Positions 26,613-34,754 of a DNA stretch of 64,000 nucleotides are shown here, in pieces (position 1 is the stretch's first letter; the number at the start of each line of letters is the position of its first letter). The notes beneath the pieces are model-generated. The model worked only from the letters and a program-made list of their open reading frames with translations, ran no database searches and had not been told where the DNA came from. Where the stretch lies: positions 96,250-160,249 of the forward strand of contig NZ_JAATVY010000014.1 of the NCBI RefSeq assembly GCF_011947195.1. Direction: 5' to 3'. The position numbers and the translations under genes were made by a program. This DNA is from Planosporangium thailandense (lineage in GTDB: Bacteria; Actinomycetota; Actinomycetes; Mycobacteriales; Micromonosporaceae).

Positions 26613-27963
26613 CGTCCTCTACCCGCTCGCCGCCGCAGCTGCGTGGACGGCACTGCTCTATCGCCTGGTCCGCGGCGTCAGGCGCGATGCTCGCGATCCG
26701 GCCCTGTATGTCGTCTGTGGCGCCTTCGGCCTCATGGGGCTGGTGTTCACGGTCTCGACGCCACGGGTGTGGGGCGCCATCGATCACACACTGAACGTCC
26801 CCAACTTCTCGCTGCTCCTATCGCAAAGCGGCGTCATCGCCTTCTCCGGCACCATCCAGTGTTTGATCATTTTCTGGACGCACGACCGACGCCACGGGTG
26901 GCGGCGCGCACGATGGCGCCTGCTGGCCGTGCTGGCCGTGCTGGCCGTGCTTGCGGTGATGGCCGTGCTGTTCTTCGGCGTTCACCCAGGTCCGGAGCGG
27001 ATCCGCGCGGCGGCGGCCGCGTACGCCGGCGATCCCGCCTACGCGCTGTACCTGGCGTTCTACCTGCTGATGGTGGCGGTCGGCGTCATCGACATCGTCC
27101 GCCTGTGCCTGCCGCACGCCCGCGACGCTGGCCGCTCCTGGCTGAGTAGGGGACTACGAGCGGCCGCGATCGGCGCCGGGCTCGGCCTGGTGTACTGCGT
27201 TATCCGGGCCGCGACATTGGTCGGAGCGCAGCTCGGCGTCGATCCCCAGTCCTGGGAATTCCTCGTCCCGATCACATCCTCGGTTGGCGCGTTTCTGATC
27301 GTGGTGGGGCTGACCCTGCCTGCGCTGGGGCCCCGCTTGTCCGCCGCCCGGACCTGGGCGCAACGACAGCGCTCGTACCGCGAGCTCTACCCGCTGTGGG
27401 ATGCGGTGCGGCGCACGATGCCCGAGGTGGTGATGGACGCACGGTTGGGCCGCGGCGGACGCGCACCCCGGTTCGTCCTTCGCCGCCTCGACGAGCGCCT
27501 ACACCGACGCGTCATCGAAATCGGTGATGGACTCCGCCAGTTGCGGCCCTACCTCGACCCTGGCATCGACGTCGTAGCGGCGTCCTCCACGGACGGCGGC
27601 GACTCCGCCGACGGTCAACAAGCGGCGCCAGCCGTCGCCGCGCAAATCCGAGCGGCCCTGTACCGCTTCGAACAGGAACGCCGCGCACGAATTGACGCGC
27701 AAGGGACCGCGACAGCCACCGAGCTGACCCGACGACAACGCTGGGATACCTGGGCCGGGACCTGGCCGGCAGCCTGGGAAGCCGCCCACTCCCAGCGCCG
27801 CCAGCACAATGCCGTTGCGCGCAAGCCAGGCGGCCGCGCCCGGCAGCAGGACTTCGTCGGCCACGTCGCCTGGCTGACCAGTGTGTCGCAGGCGTTCGCG
27901 ACCTGCCCCACCCCACCCGGGGCCGGGGCGACAATAGACATCGACATGACGGGACGGATGTAG
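26605..27963 (+). CDS. MAB_1171c-type integral membrane protein (cassette 2)
   Basis: The 452-residue product starts at a GTG overlapping the protease gene. It has about seven N-terminal helices (including LLAVLAVLAVLAVMAVLFFG, YALYLAFYLLMVAVGVIDIV and SVGAFLIVVGLTLPAL) and a long soluble C-terminus beginning RQRSYRELYPLWDAVRRTMP, followed by RRVIEIGDGLRQLRPYL and AAQIRAALYRFEQERRAR. The last two correspond to RRLIECRDGLVHISPYL and AAHLRAALRRYQAG in cassette 1. The tail is about 80 residues longer than in the paralogue. A 9-bp unit (CTGGCCGTG) is repeated within one helix. Function is unproven; membrane sensing upstream of the protease is my inference. Confidence 0.82.
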   Translation: MNDVLYPLAAAAAWTALLYRLVRGVRRDARDPALYVVCGAFGLMGLVFTVSTPRVWGAIDHTLNVPNFSLLLSQSGVIAFSGTIQCLIIFWTHDRRHGWRRARWRLLAVLAVLAVLAVMAVLFFGVHPGPERIRAAAAAYAGDPAYALYLAFYLLMVAVGVIDIVRLCLPHARDAGRSWLSRGLRAAAIGAGLGLVYCVIRAATLVGAQLGVDPQSWEFLVPITSSVGAFLIVVGLTLPALGPRLSAARTWAQRQRSYRELYPLWDAVRRTMPEVVMDARLGRGGRAPRFVLRRLDERLHRRVIEIGDGLRQLRPYLDPGIDVVAASSTDGGDSADGQQAAPAVAAQIRAALYRFEQERRARIDAQGTATATELTRRQRWDTWAGTWPAAWEAAHSQRRQHNAVARKPGGRARQQDFVGHVAWLTSVSQAFATCPTPPGAGATIDIDMTGRM

Positions 27964-27965
27964 AC

Positions 27966-29174
27966 GTGCAATCCCAGGCCGGCTCCGCGTCGCTGCCCGT
28001 GACGAGCGACTTCCTTGCCGACCCCTACCCCTTTTACGCCCGGCTGCGGCAGACCGGGCCGGCGCACCGGATGACCCTGCCGGACGGTTCCGCGGTCTGG
28101 CTGGTCACCCGCTACGCCGACGTTCGTGCCGCCCTGGCCGACCCTCGACTGTCTTTGAGTAAGGCCAACGCCACCGGAGGATGGCGCGGCTTCTCCCTAC
28201 CGCCCGCGCTCGACGCGAACCTGCTCAACATGGATCCTCCCGACCACACCCGCATCCGCAGGCTAGTAGGCCAGGCGTTCACCGCTCGCCGCATTGACCG
28301 ACTACGACCCTGGGTCCAGCACGTGGCGGACAACCTGCTCGACACCGTCGCTCCGACCGGCCGCGCGGACCTGATCGCCGACCTCGCCGGACCACTGCCC
28401 GTGGCCGTCATCTGCGAACTAATCGGCGTGCCCGAGGCGAACCGCCCCGACTTCCGCTCCTGGACCGACGCCATGATCGCCCCACCTCCGGACGACCCGC
28501 GCGCCGCGGCCAAGGCCGTCGGCGCCATCCACACCTTCCTCGCCGACCTGGTCGCCGCCAGGCGCGCCGAACCCGGCCACGACCTGCTGTCGGCGATGAT
28601 CGCAGCACGCGACGAGGACGACCGGCTATCGGAAGACGAACTGACCTCCCTGGCCTTCCTCATCCTCTTCGCCGGCTACGAGAACTCCGTCCACACCATC
28701 GGCAACGGCCTGCTAACCCTGCTGCGTCACCCCGACGCACTCGCCAACCTAAGGGCCGAACCACAACACGTCACGAGCGCCGTCGAGGAAATACTCCGCT
28801 TCGAGCCACCATCACCCGTGGCGATCCGACGGTTCCCCACCGAGGACATCACCATCGGCGGCGTGACGGTACCCAAAGGCGAAACAGTGCTCCTCGCGGT
28901 AGCGGCGGCCAACCGCGACCCGGACCGATTCACCGAACCAGAGGACTTTGACCCACAGCGCGCGGACAACCCCCACCTGACCCTCGGCCACGGCATCCAC
29001 TACTGCCTCGGCGCCCCTCTCGCGCGCATGGAAATCGAGATCGCCATCGGCACCGTTGTCCGGCGATTCCCGGCCATCAAGCTGGCGGTGTCCGCCGACG
29101 AACTTCAATGGCGCCCGTCCTTCCGAAGCCGGGCACTCCAGGCACTCCCGGTGCTGCTGGATGCGCGGAGCTGA
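27966..29174 (+). CDS. Cytochrome P450 (CYP107-like)
   Basis: A full-length 402-residue bacterial P450. Motifs: NMDPPDHTRIRRLVGQAFT (helix C), EEILRFEPP (ExxR), and the heme loop LGHGIHYCLGAPLAR with the cysteine ligand. The I-helix reads LFAGYENSVHTIGNG: the usual Thr after the acidic residue is Asn, comparable to the Ala in EryF, which suggests substrate-assisted proton delivery. The GTG at 27966 lies only 3 bp after the membrane-protein stop, so it is translationally linked to cassette 2. It needs ferredoxin partners, which are not in the window. The substrate is unknown, probably a small natural product. Confidence 0.93.
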   Translation: MQSQAGSASLPVTSDFLADPYPFYARLRQTGPAHRMTLPDGSAVWLVTRYADVRAALADPRLSLSKANATGGWRGFSLPPALDANLLNMDPPDHTRIRRLVGQAFTARRIDRLRPWVQHVADNLLDTVAPTGRADLIADLAGPLPVAVICELIGVPEANRPDFRSWTDAMIAPPPDDPRAAAKAVGAIHTFLADLVAARRAEPGHDLLSAMIAARDEDDRLSEDELTSLAFLILFAGYENSVHTIGNGLLTLLRHPDALANLRAEPQHVTSAVEEILRFEPPSPVAIRRFPTEDITIGGVTVPKGETVLLAVAAANRDPDRFTEPEDFDPQRADNPHLTLGHGIHYCLGAPLARMEIEIAIGTVVRRFPAIKLAVSADELQWRPSFRSRALQALPVLLDARS

Positions 29175-29519
29175 GGTAGATGGGGTCGCCCGGCGTGAGC
29201 CTGTATCCAGGACGGCAACCAGCAACCCGATCGGCGATGCGGTGCCCGGCCCCGTCGGTCGCCAGCATGGGGGAGCGTGAACGGCTCGTGGCGGCGGTGA
29301 CCAGGTCGGCCGACGCGAGCGGTCCGGAAAAGCAGCCGACCGCTCAGGGGAATCCCGACTTTGGTTTGTGGGGGTCCGCCGTGTCAGACCCGCTGTTCCG
29401 TCTACGGCAGACCGTACGGCCGTTTGGACCAGCGCCGCCGTCAGCGGCCGAAGCTGACATACACCTGTTGGCGGTGAGTTCATCTCGGCAGCTCCTCACA
29501 CAGGTGAGCCGCTATGGCG

Positions 29520-29554
29520 GAGGGCGGCCCGGTGAGGCTCACCCGGCCGCCCTC
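29520..29554. terminator. Bidirectional hairpin terminator between P450 and WXG100 genes
   Basis: GAGGGCGGCC (29520-29529) pairs perfectly with 29545-29554. After one mismatch the stem continues with GGTGAG / CTCACC. It lies between convergent transcription units ending at 29174 (plus) and 29570 (minus). The remaining sequence 29175-29519 shows no gene. Confidence 0.8.
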
Positions 29555-29569
29555 TGTCCTGCGGAAGTT

Positions 29570-29860
29570 TCAGCCCGCGAAGAGACTCGTGTTGGTCTTC
29601 TCGGTCTGGATGTACTCCTGCGTGGACTCCTCGAGGGCCTTCTTGATGTTCTGCAGGATGTTCGTCAGGTCCTGCGCCGCGCGCGTCCACTGCTGCTGAC
29701 GCTGCTGGTAGGCGTCCTGAGCGGCGCCGTTCCACGTCGCGACCAGCGGCTTCGCGGCCGAGCCGAGGTCGTCGAGCTGGGTGTGCAGCGCGCTGATCGC
29801 GGAATCGATGTGCCCGGCGGCCGCCTGCAGCTGGCCGAATTGAACCAGGAGCTCTGCCAT
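29570..29860 (-). CDS. WXG100-family protein (ESAT-6-like)
   Basis: A 96-residue helical hairpin protein with the central W-x-G turn in LVATWNGAAQDAYQQRQQQW and helices on both sides (LQAAAGHIDSAISALHTQL; IKKALEESTQEYIQTEK). WXG100 proteins are secreted as dimers by type VII (ESX) systems. It has a GGGGAGGG ribosome-binding site and follows another WXG100 gene by 13 bp. The canonical secretion signal YxxxD/E is matched by YIQTE near the C-terminus. The two small genes probably form an EsxA/EsxB-like pair. Confidence 0.9.
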   Translation of the reverse strand: MAELLVQFGQLQAAAGHIDSAISALHTQLDDLGSAAKPLVATWNGAAQDAYQQRQQQWTRAAQDLTNILQNIKKALEESTQEYIQTEKTNTSLFAG

Positions 29861-29880
29861 GGTGGAAACCCTCCCCTTGC

Positions 29881-30174
29881 CTACAGCGGCAGCTTGACGG
29901 TGGCGCCGCCCTGGAACGCGTTCAGGCGGTTGGCGGACTCGGCATCCGACGACGAGTAGAAGGTCCCCGCCTTCTCGATGGCCTGGGCCGTCTCGTCGAG
30001 CGCGCGGTGCAGCGTCGACATGTCCTGGCCCCACTGCAGCCGGGCGTTGTCGAACGCCTGGGCGCCCCGGCCCTTCCAGCCCGCACGCAGGCTCTCCAGC
30101 TCGTTCATCAGCCGCGTGAGCATGTTGGCAAGCTCGCTGTTGGTCGATCGGAACTTGTTCGCGGTCTGGGCCAT
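29881..30174 (-). CDS. WXG100-family protein (second of pair)
   Basis: This 97-residue protein has the W-x-G motif in LRAGWKGRGAQAFDNARLQW and flanking helices (SELANMLTRLMNELESL; TLHRALDETAQAIEKAG). A YxxxD-like element (YSSSD) follows the second helix, as required for type VII export signals. ATG 30174 is chosen; a GTG at 30177 is one codon earlier. It is separated from its partner by only 20 bp and from the upstream gene by 40 bp, consistent with one operon. Confidence 0.88.
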   Translation of the reverse strand: MAQTANKFRSTNSELANMLTRLMNELESLRAGWKGRGAQAFDNARLQWGQDMSTLHRALDETAQAIEKAGTFYSSSDAESANRLNAFQGGATVKLPL

Positions 30175-30214
30175 CACCGCAGCGTCTGACTGCGAAACGC
30201 CGACAGAATTGGAG

Positions 30215-30877
30215 CTAGCCCAGCAGAGCGGAGAGCGGGTCGCGCCCCACCGGCGGTCTGAAGCGGACGCCAGCGGCCATAGTGACGGTCATGGTGCGGT
30301 ATTGCGGCCCGTGTTCGGCAAACGGCGTCGACACCTCGATTGTGGCCAGCTTGTCTCCATCCGGCGACGGCACGAACGCTTCCAGCTGCCATACCGGCGA
30401 CTCGGTGCCCTCGGTCAGGACGTGCTGTTGCGGGACGGCTGGCGTCGGCAGCATCAGGGTGCGTTCGAAGAACAGTGCCGGGCCGTTCGGCAAGTCGACC
30501 AGGTCGGGCTGGCCGCCTTCGCCCGCGTCCACCTTGCCCTGGAGCAGGTCCTTGAGCACCAGGCGCGGGTTGCGCTGTCCCGGGAACTCCAGCAACGTCA
30601 CGACCAGCGACGAGGTGATGAGCTGACCGTTGATCGCCGACAAATGCCGCCCGATGCCGCAGTAAACAGCGCGGCGTTCGGCCAGCGTCTCCAGGAAAGC
30701 GTTCAGTGAACCGAGCACGTCGTCGCTGGCCTGGCGCTGTTGCGGGGTGCCCAGCTCCGCGACGAGCTGTCCGGTGGCGGCGATGGTATCCGAGATGTTC
30801 TCCAGCGGCAGGGCCGCGTAGCCGTCCGGGATGGACAGCCATACGCTGGCGGGTTCCGGCTCAGTTGTGGTTTCCAC
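30215..30877 (-). CDS. Hypothetical protein of a type VII substrate locus
   Basis: About 220 residues from a GTG at 30877, overlapping the upstream gene by 17 bp. The sequence is globular, without signal peptide or transmembrane helix: SVWLSIPDGYAALPLENISD near the start and YRTMTVTMAAGVRFRPPVG near the end. I recognise no family or catalytic motif. The very tight packing with the WXG100 and LXG-like genes suggests a chaperone or locus-specific accessory protein, but this is only inference from position. Confidence 0.7.
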   Translation of the reverse strand: METTTEPEPASVWLSIPDGYAALPLENISDTIAATGQLVAELGTPQQRQASDDVLGSLNAFLETLAERRAVYCGIGRHLSAINGQLITSSLVVTLLEFPGQRNPRLVLKDLLQGKVDAGEGGQPDLVDLPNGPALFFERTLMLPTPAVPQQHVLTEGTESPVWQLEAFVPSPDGDKLATIEVSTPFAEHGPQYRTMTVTMAAGVRFRPPVGRDPLSALLG

Positions 30878-32114
30878 CGGTCGCCTCGCTCCAGACGGTG
30901 GTGACCGTCGCCTTGCCCGTACTGTAGGTCTTGTGGAGGAAGTTGAGCATGTCCGCGCGCGCCTCTGCGATCTCGGCCGTGCGCGGCGTGAGTAGCTTTG
31001 TCTCCACCAGAGCACGCTGAACACCTGGGACATGCTTGTCGACCGTCTTCATGAGGATGCCCGGGTCATGCGCGGCATTGCTGGCAATGTCGACGATCTT
31101 CGGGAATCCACGGGCGCCTTCGGCGAGGACGTCACCGGCCTTGATGGCCTTCCCCGCCGCGCCGACGCCAGGCACCATGCCGATCACGTCGCCGCCGAGC
31201 TGCATCGCCGCACCCCAGTTGCCGGCAAAGTGACCGTGCAACATCTCGCCGAGATCCTTGCGGATTTTGGGGTCGGCGATTGTCGTGGCCAGTGCGCCGG
31301 CTCCGGCGACCAGTGCAACGCCAAACGCCACCGCGTCGATCGGCGGTGGCGTACACAGCGCGACCAGGCCGGCGATGGCCGAGACGGTACTGAGCACGGC
31401 GTGAATGTCGGAGAGGTGGTTCTTGACCCAGTCACCCACTCCTGACACCGCATGCGAGAGACTGTTGCCGATCCGGCTGAGCAGTCCCGGCTGGTGCGGG
31501 GTGAACTCGGCGGCATCCCGCAGCTCACCGGCCGCCTTACTGGATCTCTGGTCCCACTCGGCGTGCAGTTCACGGGCCTGTTTGCGGATGTGGTCGAGCG
31601 CCTCCTGGGCGGCGTCCAGGTCGCTGTTGGCATTGCGCAGCGCCAGCGCGGCGTTGTCCAGCCGCTGCTGGGCGCTGTGCAGCGCGGCGTCGGTGGCGAA
31701 GTGCTGTCCGGCCAGGTTCAGGTCGGGACTGCTCGCCGCCTTCCGCTGCCGGGCCTGGGCCGCGGTTACCTTCTGCTGCGCCTGCGCGGCCTGCTGCTCC
31801 AGCGCATCCGCCCGCTGCTTGTAGCCGGATAGGCTGGAACCCCAGCCTTGCAGTGTCTCGACGGCCTTGTTCAGCGATTGGTTGGCCCGGCCCAGGTCGT
31901 CGATGAGCGTGGCGTTCAAATGTGACCGGAACGCCTCGCCGGCTGCCCCCTGCCAGACCCCGGAGTTGTCGTTGCGCAGGCGGTTCATCAGATCATTGGC
32001 CTGCCGCATGGACGCCGCGGCGCTTGCGATCCGCTGCTGCAACGTCGACACGCTCTCCAGCGAGCCCGGGCAAGGGTCGAAACCCAGGTTCGGGTACGCC
32101 GTGGTGGAACCCAT
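30861..32114 (-). CDS. Putative type VII-secreted protein with WXG-like N-terminal domain
   Basis: The 417-residue product has a WXG-like helical N-terminus (residues about 10-110: LQQRIASAAASMRQANDL, SGVWQGAAGEAFRSHL), a long coiled coil (about 100-195: YKQRADALEQQAAQAQQKV) and a central hydrophobic region (AVLSTVSAIAGLVALCTPPP; AVAFGVALVAGAGALATTIA). The remainder is glycine-rich and resembles linker regions before toxin domains. No nuclease or glycohydrolase motif is visible in the last 100 residues. ATG 32114 follows AGGAGAGG. It fits the family annotated as putative T7SS-secreted protein. Confidence 0.78.
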   Translation of the reverse strand: MGSTTAYPNLGFDPCPGSLESVSTLQQRIASAAASMRQANDLMNRLRNDNSGVWQGAAGEAFRSHLNATLIDDLGRANQSLNKAVETLQGWGSSLSGYKQRADALEQQAAQAQQKVTAAQARQRKAASSPDLNLAGQHFATDAALHSAQQRLDNAALALRNANSDLDAAQEALDHIRKQARELHAEWDQRSSKAAGELRDAAEFTPHQPGLLSRIGNSLSHAVSGVGDWVKNHLSDIHAVLSTVSAIAGLVALCTPPPIDAVAFGVALVAGAGALATTIADPKIRKDLGEMLHGHFAGNWGAAMQLGGDVIGMVPGVGAAGKAIKAGDVLAEGARGFPKIVDIASNAAHDPGILMKTVDKHVPGVQRALVETKLLTPRTAEIAEARADMLNFLHKTYSTGKATVTTVWSEATGGNHN

Positions 32115-32127
32115 CTGCTGTCCTCTC

Positions 32128-32853
32128 CTACCGGGGCCGGCCGAACCGCGCCGGGCCGCCCGGCCGGTAGGTCCGCGCTTCATACGCCCAGGGCGCCTTG
32201 CGCTGGGGCTTGTCCGGCTCGTCTACGAACCACGCGCGGTACTTGTCGAGCAGGTCGAGATCGATGGACTGGTATGGCGGTGGCAGCCGGTCGGCGCTGC
32301 CAGACCGCAGCGCCGCGATGCCCTCGCGCAGCGTCCCGCTGTTCAGCCACGGGCACCACGACAGCCTGATGGTGTCCGCGCCTCCGCCGACCGGCCGGTA
32401 CACCCCGATCGAGGCCGGGTTACCGGCGAACTCGAGGGTCCCGCCCGGCATGGCGAGCACATCCGGCTGCATGTACGGCTGGCCACCCCACGTGAACTTC
32501 CGCAAGGCCGCCTGTGCGTAGAACTCGCCCAGCCGGACCCCGGTGTACGGGTCCAGCACCTGGAACGACTCCGTGTTGCGCTCCCAGTGGTACGACTCCC
32601 ACAGCTCAAACGTGAGCAGCGCCTTCCAGGCCGTGACCTCGGACTGCCACCGGCCATAGCGGTAGTTGAGGCGCTGCCACGGGTACGCGGCCAACAACGA
32701 CCAGGCGTCGAGGGCGTATTCGAGCGCTGCCTTGTCCTTCGGACCGCCCATCGCCGCCGCGCTCTCAAGCGCGGGCAGCCGCTCCGCCAGCGCCACGTGC
32801 AGGTTCGGATCGGCCAGCGCGGCATCCGGCCGGATCGGGTCCGTCGGTGTCAT
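32128..32853 (-). CDS. Hypothetical protein of a type VII substrate locus
   Basis: A 241-residue protein rich in aromatic residues (AYPWQRLNYRYGRWQSEVTA; LLTFELWESYHWERNTE) with no signal peptide or membrane span and no motif that I know. The ATG has GGAGG nine bases upstream. It lies 13 bp before the LXG-like gene and 18 bp after the small WXG-like gene, so it is inside the operon. Its position resembles accessory or chaperone genes of ESX loci but similarity to EspG cannot be judged by eye. Confidence 0.68.
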   Translation of the reverse strand: MTPTDPIRPDAALADPNLHVALAERLPALESAAAMGGPKDKAALEYALDAWSLLAAYPWQRLNYRYGRWQSEVTAWKALLTFELWESYHWERNTESFQVLDPYTGVRLGEFYAQAALRKFTWGGQPYMQPDVLAMPGGTLEFAGNPASIGVYRPVGGGADTIRLSWCPWLNSGTLREGIAALRSGSADRLPPPYQSIDLDLLDKYRAWFVDEPDKPQRKAPWAYEARTYRPGGPARFGRPR

Positions 32854-32871
32854 CGAAACCTCCGAGATCTG

Positions 32872-33225
32872 CTACCCGCGGCCCGCGCCGGTGCCGTTGA
32901 GCTGGTTCGCGGCCTGGTCCATCGCATCCAACGGCTGCTGCAATGTGGACACCGCGTCGGCGACAGCGCCGTCCGCCCCGGAGTATGCCTGCTGTACGTT
33001 CTTGACCGCGTCGGTGGTCTCGGTGACCGCTTCGCCGAGCTGCTTCGCGCCGTAATCCCAGCTCTTCTGGAACTCCTCCGCTGCGGCGTTGAGCTTGTCG
33101 TTGCCCAGCTGGTTGTCGTTGCCGGACAGTAGCCTGGGCAGGTCGGCGAGCTGCTGATGCGCGTCCTGCAAGGTGGTTATGTACTGGCTCAGCGTGTCCA
33201 GCTCCACCCGGAAGAAATCGACCAT
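32872..33225 (-). CDS. WXG100-like helical protein
   Basis: The 117-residue protein is helical throughout (VELDTLSQYITTLQDAHQQL; EEFQKSWDYGAKQLGEAVTE; LQQPLDAMDQAANQL). A Trp-x-x-Gly (WDYG) lies between two helices, similar but not identical to the WXG turn. These proteins are commonly found as the first gene of type VII substrate operons in actinomycetes. It starts 16 bp after a short frameshifted ORF and is followed by the other genes of the locus. Confidence 0.75.
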   Translation of the reverse strand: MVDFFRVELDTLSQYITTLQDAHQQLADLPRLLSGNDNQLGNDKLNAAAEEFQKSWDYGAKQLGEAVTETTDAVKNVQQAYSGADGAVADAVSTLQQPLDAMDQAANQLNGTGAGRG

Positions 33226-33241
33226 ACCGGCTCCGCCCAAC

Positions 33242-33461
33242 TCATGCCTTCCGCAACGGCGCACGGTAGCAGAGCGCCGCCATCCACGGTGTCCCACCGA
33301 TCTTGAGCGTCAGCTGAGCCTTATCCATTGGGTCGAAACGGCAGAGAGCAAGCGAGATGACCGCTTCCGTGTCAAATATCGGCAGACCGGTCGTTGGCGG
33401 CCACACCCGTAAGCGCCGAGATAGCCACCAGCGCACCGATCAGCGGTAGGATCCGCCGCAC
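33242..33461 (-). pseudogene. Small exported protein split by a frameshift
   Basis: A GTG at 33461 with an excellent ribosome-binding site (GGGGAGGAAAC) opens a frame with a signal-like helix, RRILPLIGALVAISALTGVA, that stops after 29 codons at 33372. The neighbouring frame continues coherently (DTEAVISLALCRFD, AQLTLKIGGTPWMAALCYR) to a stop at 33242, just before the next gene. A single frameshift near 33375 joins both into a protein of about 70 residues. It is either a pseudogene or a sequencing error. It is the first gene of the locus. Confidence 0.55.
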
Positions 33462-33588
33462 GTTTCCTCCCCGGTCCCGGACCTGACGGGCAGAGGTTAG
33501 CCGCCCACGAGACAGCCCGCTGTACGCCGCCCGGCCACCCTGGACGTGTCCTAACGGAGTTTTCTCACCGCATAACCCTCTTCTGACG

Positions 33589-34086
33589 TCAGTGATGACT
33601 GTGGTGTTCGAGGAGCGCCTTCAGCGTCTGCAGGGATTGCAGCATCTGCGGGCGCATATCTCGGTGTTGTGGCTGAAGGATTCCGTAGAGGGCGCGCAAC
33701 GGCTGCAGCGGCATCATGGTGATCTCGTATGAGTGCGTGAGCTGGGTGCCGGTGCCGCCCGGCTGGAGCTGGTATGCCCAGATCGTTGAATCGCGTCGGG
33801 TGGGATCGCGTTGCGGCAGCGTGCGGAAGGCGAACGATCGCCCGGGAACAGCATCGATGACTTCGCAGGTGCGGGACCATCTGGCGGCGGGTCCGGACCG
33901 GTTGTGTCCGCGGAAGCGGGCGCCGACCGTGCCCGGAGTGGCGGCGTCGAGCCACTCGGCGGAGTGGCACTCAGGGCTGCGCTCGCCGATGCGGGTGACG
34001 TCGCTGATGTGCGCGTAGACCTCGTCGGGCGTCGCCTCGATGTGGATGCTGACCGACCCGCCGGTGCGCCAGGGCCGGGCGGTCAC
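33589..34086 (-). CDS. SRPBCC-family protein
   Basis: A 165-residue START/Bet v1-like protein. The opening SIHIEATPDEVYAHISDVTR and the segments GTVGARFRGHNRSG and TQLTHSYEITMMP follow the SRPBCC pattern of a hydrophobic-ligand-binding helix-grip fold. The GTG overlaps the hemerythrin gene stop by 4 bp, so it is the last gene of a TetR-hemerythrin-SRPBCC operon. The ligand is unknown; related proteins often have membrane-lipid or polyketide substrates. Confidence 0.85.
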   Translation of the reverse strand: MTARPWRTGGSVSIHIEATPDEVYAHISDVTRIGERSPECHSAEWLDAATPGTVGARFRGHNRSGPAARWSRTCEVIDAVPGRSFAFRTLPQRDPTRRDSTIWAYQLQPGGTGTQLTHSYEITMMPLQPLRALYGILQPQHRDMRPQMLQSLQTLKALLEHHSHH

Positions 34087-34754
34087 GGCGTCGGCGTGCC
34101 GTGGACACGGCGGGCGTAGCGGCCGTAGGCCCGGCGGGCGAGGGTAGGCAGGACGAAGCGGAGCAGGCGCGGGGCGTGGGCGAGCATCTCCGCGATGACC
34201 TGCGGGTCACCTTCGTACATGAGCATGCCGAAGACCAACGCACGCTGGTTTTTGGGTACGCCGGCCATGCCTTCCTCGCCGAGTTGTCCCCATTCCGCCG
34301 GTGTCAGTGAGCGTGCGGCCAGCGGGAGGATGTGCTCCTCCTCAGCGGCAAGATGCTCGGTTAGGCGGGCGTTGAGGCGATCGAGGGAATCGGCGAGTTG
34401 ATCGCGGTCCGCCGTGGTGGCGTGCTCGCGCCAGCGCGCCATCGCGGCGTTGACCTGCTCCATGGCGTCGTGGATGCCGTGGTGCTGCTGTTCCATCAGT
34501 TCCACCGTCGGGGCGACCTCGGCGGGGACCCGCTCCAGGAGCTTCGGCCACAGTAGTCGGTCCTCTCCGCTGTGGTGGTGGTGCAGCATGCCATTGAGGA
34601 ACTCGAGGTGTTCACTGACGTCACAGGCCCGGGTCGTGTCGCGTGGGGCCACGGTGCGCACGAGCGCGGGTGCCAGGCGGTACTCGCGGCGTAAGGCCGT
34701 ATGGATGACGAGCATGTCGCGGGTGTCGACCTGCTCCGGCGTCGTTGCGGTCAT
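34083..34754 (-). CDS. Hemerythrin HHE-domain protein
   Basis: The 223-residue protein has iron-ligand histidines in MLVIHTALRREYRL (about 20), EFLNGMLHHHHSGEDRLLWP (about 55-70), LMEQQHHGIHDAMEQ (about 90) and LTEHLAAEEEHILPL (about 130), the four-helix arrangement of HHE/hemerythrin domains. Such domains bind O2 or handle NO and peroxide. A C-terminal extension (GMLMYEGDPQVIAEML) follows the domain. ATG 34754 has AGGAG upstream and overlaps the TetR gene stop (ATGA). The TetR protein probably controls this operon. Confidence 0.88.
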   Translation of the reverse strand: MTATTPEQVDTRDMLVIHTALRREYRLAPALVRTVAPRDTTRACDVSEHLEFLNGMLHHHHSGEDRLLWPKLLERVPAEVAPTVELMEQQHHGIHDAMEQVNAAMARWREHATTADRDQLADSLDRLNARLTEHLAAEEEHILPLAARSLTPAEWGQLGEEGMAGVPKNQRALVFGMLMYEGDPQVIAEMLAHAPRLLRFVLPTLARRAYGRYARRVHGTPTP

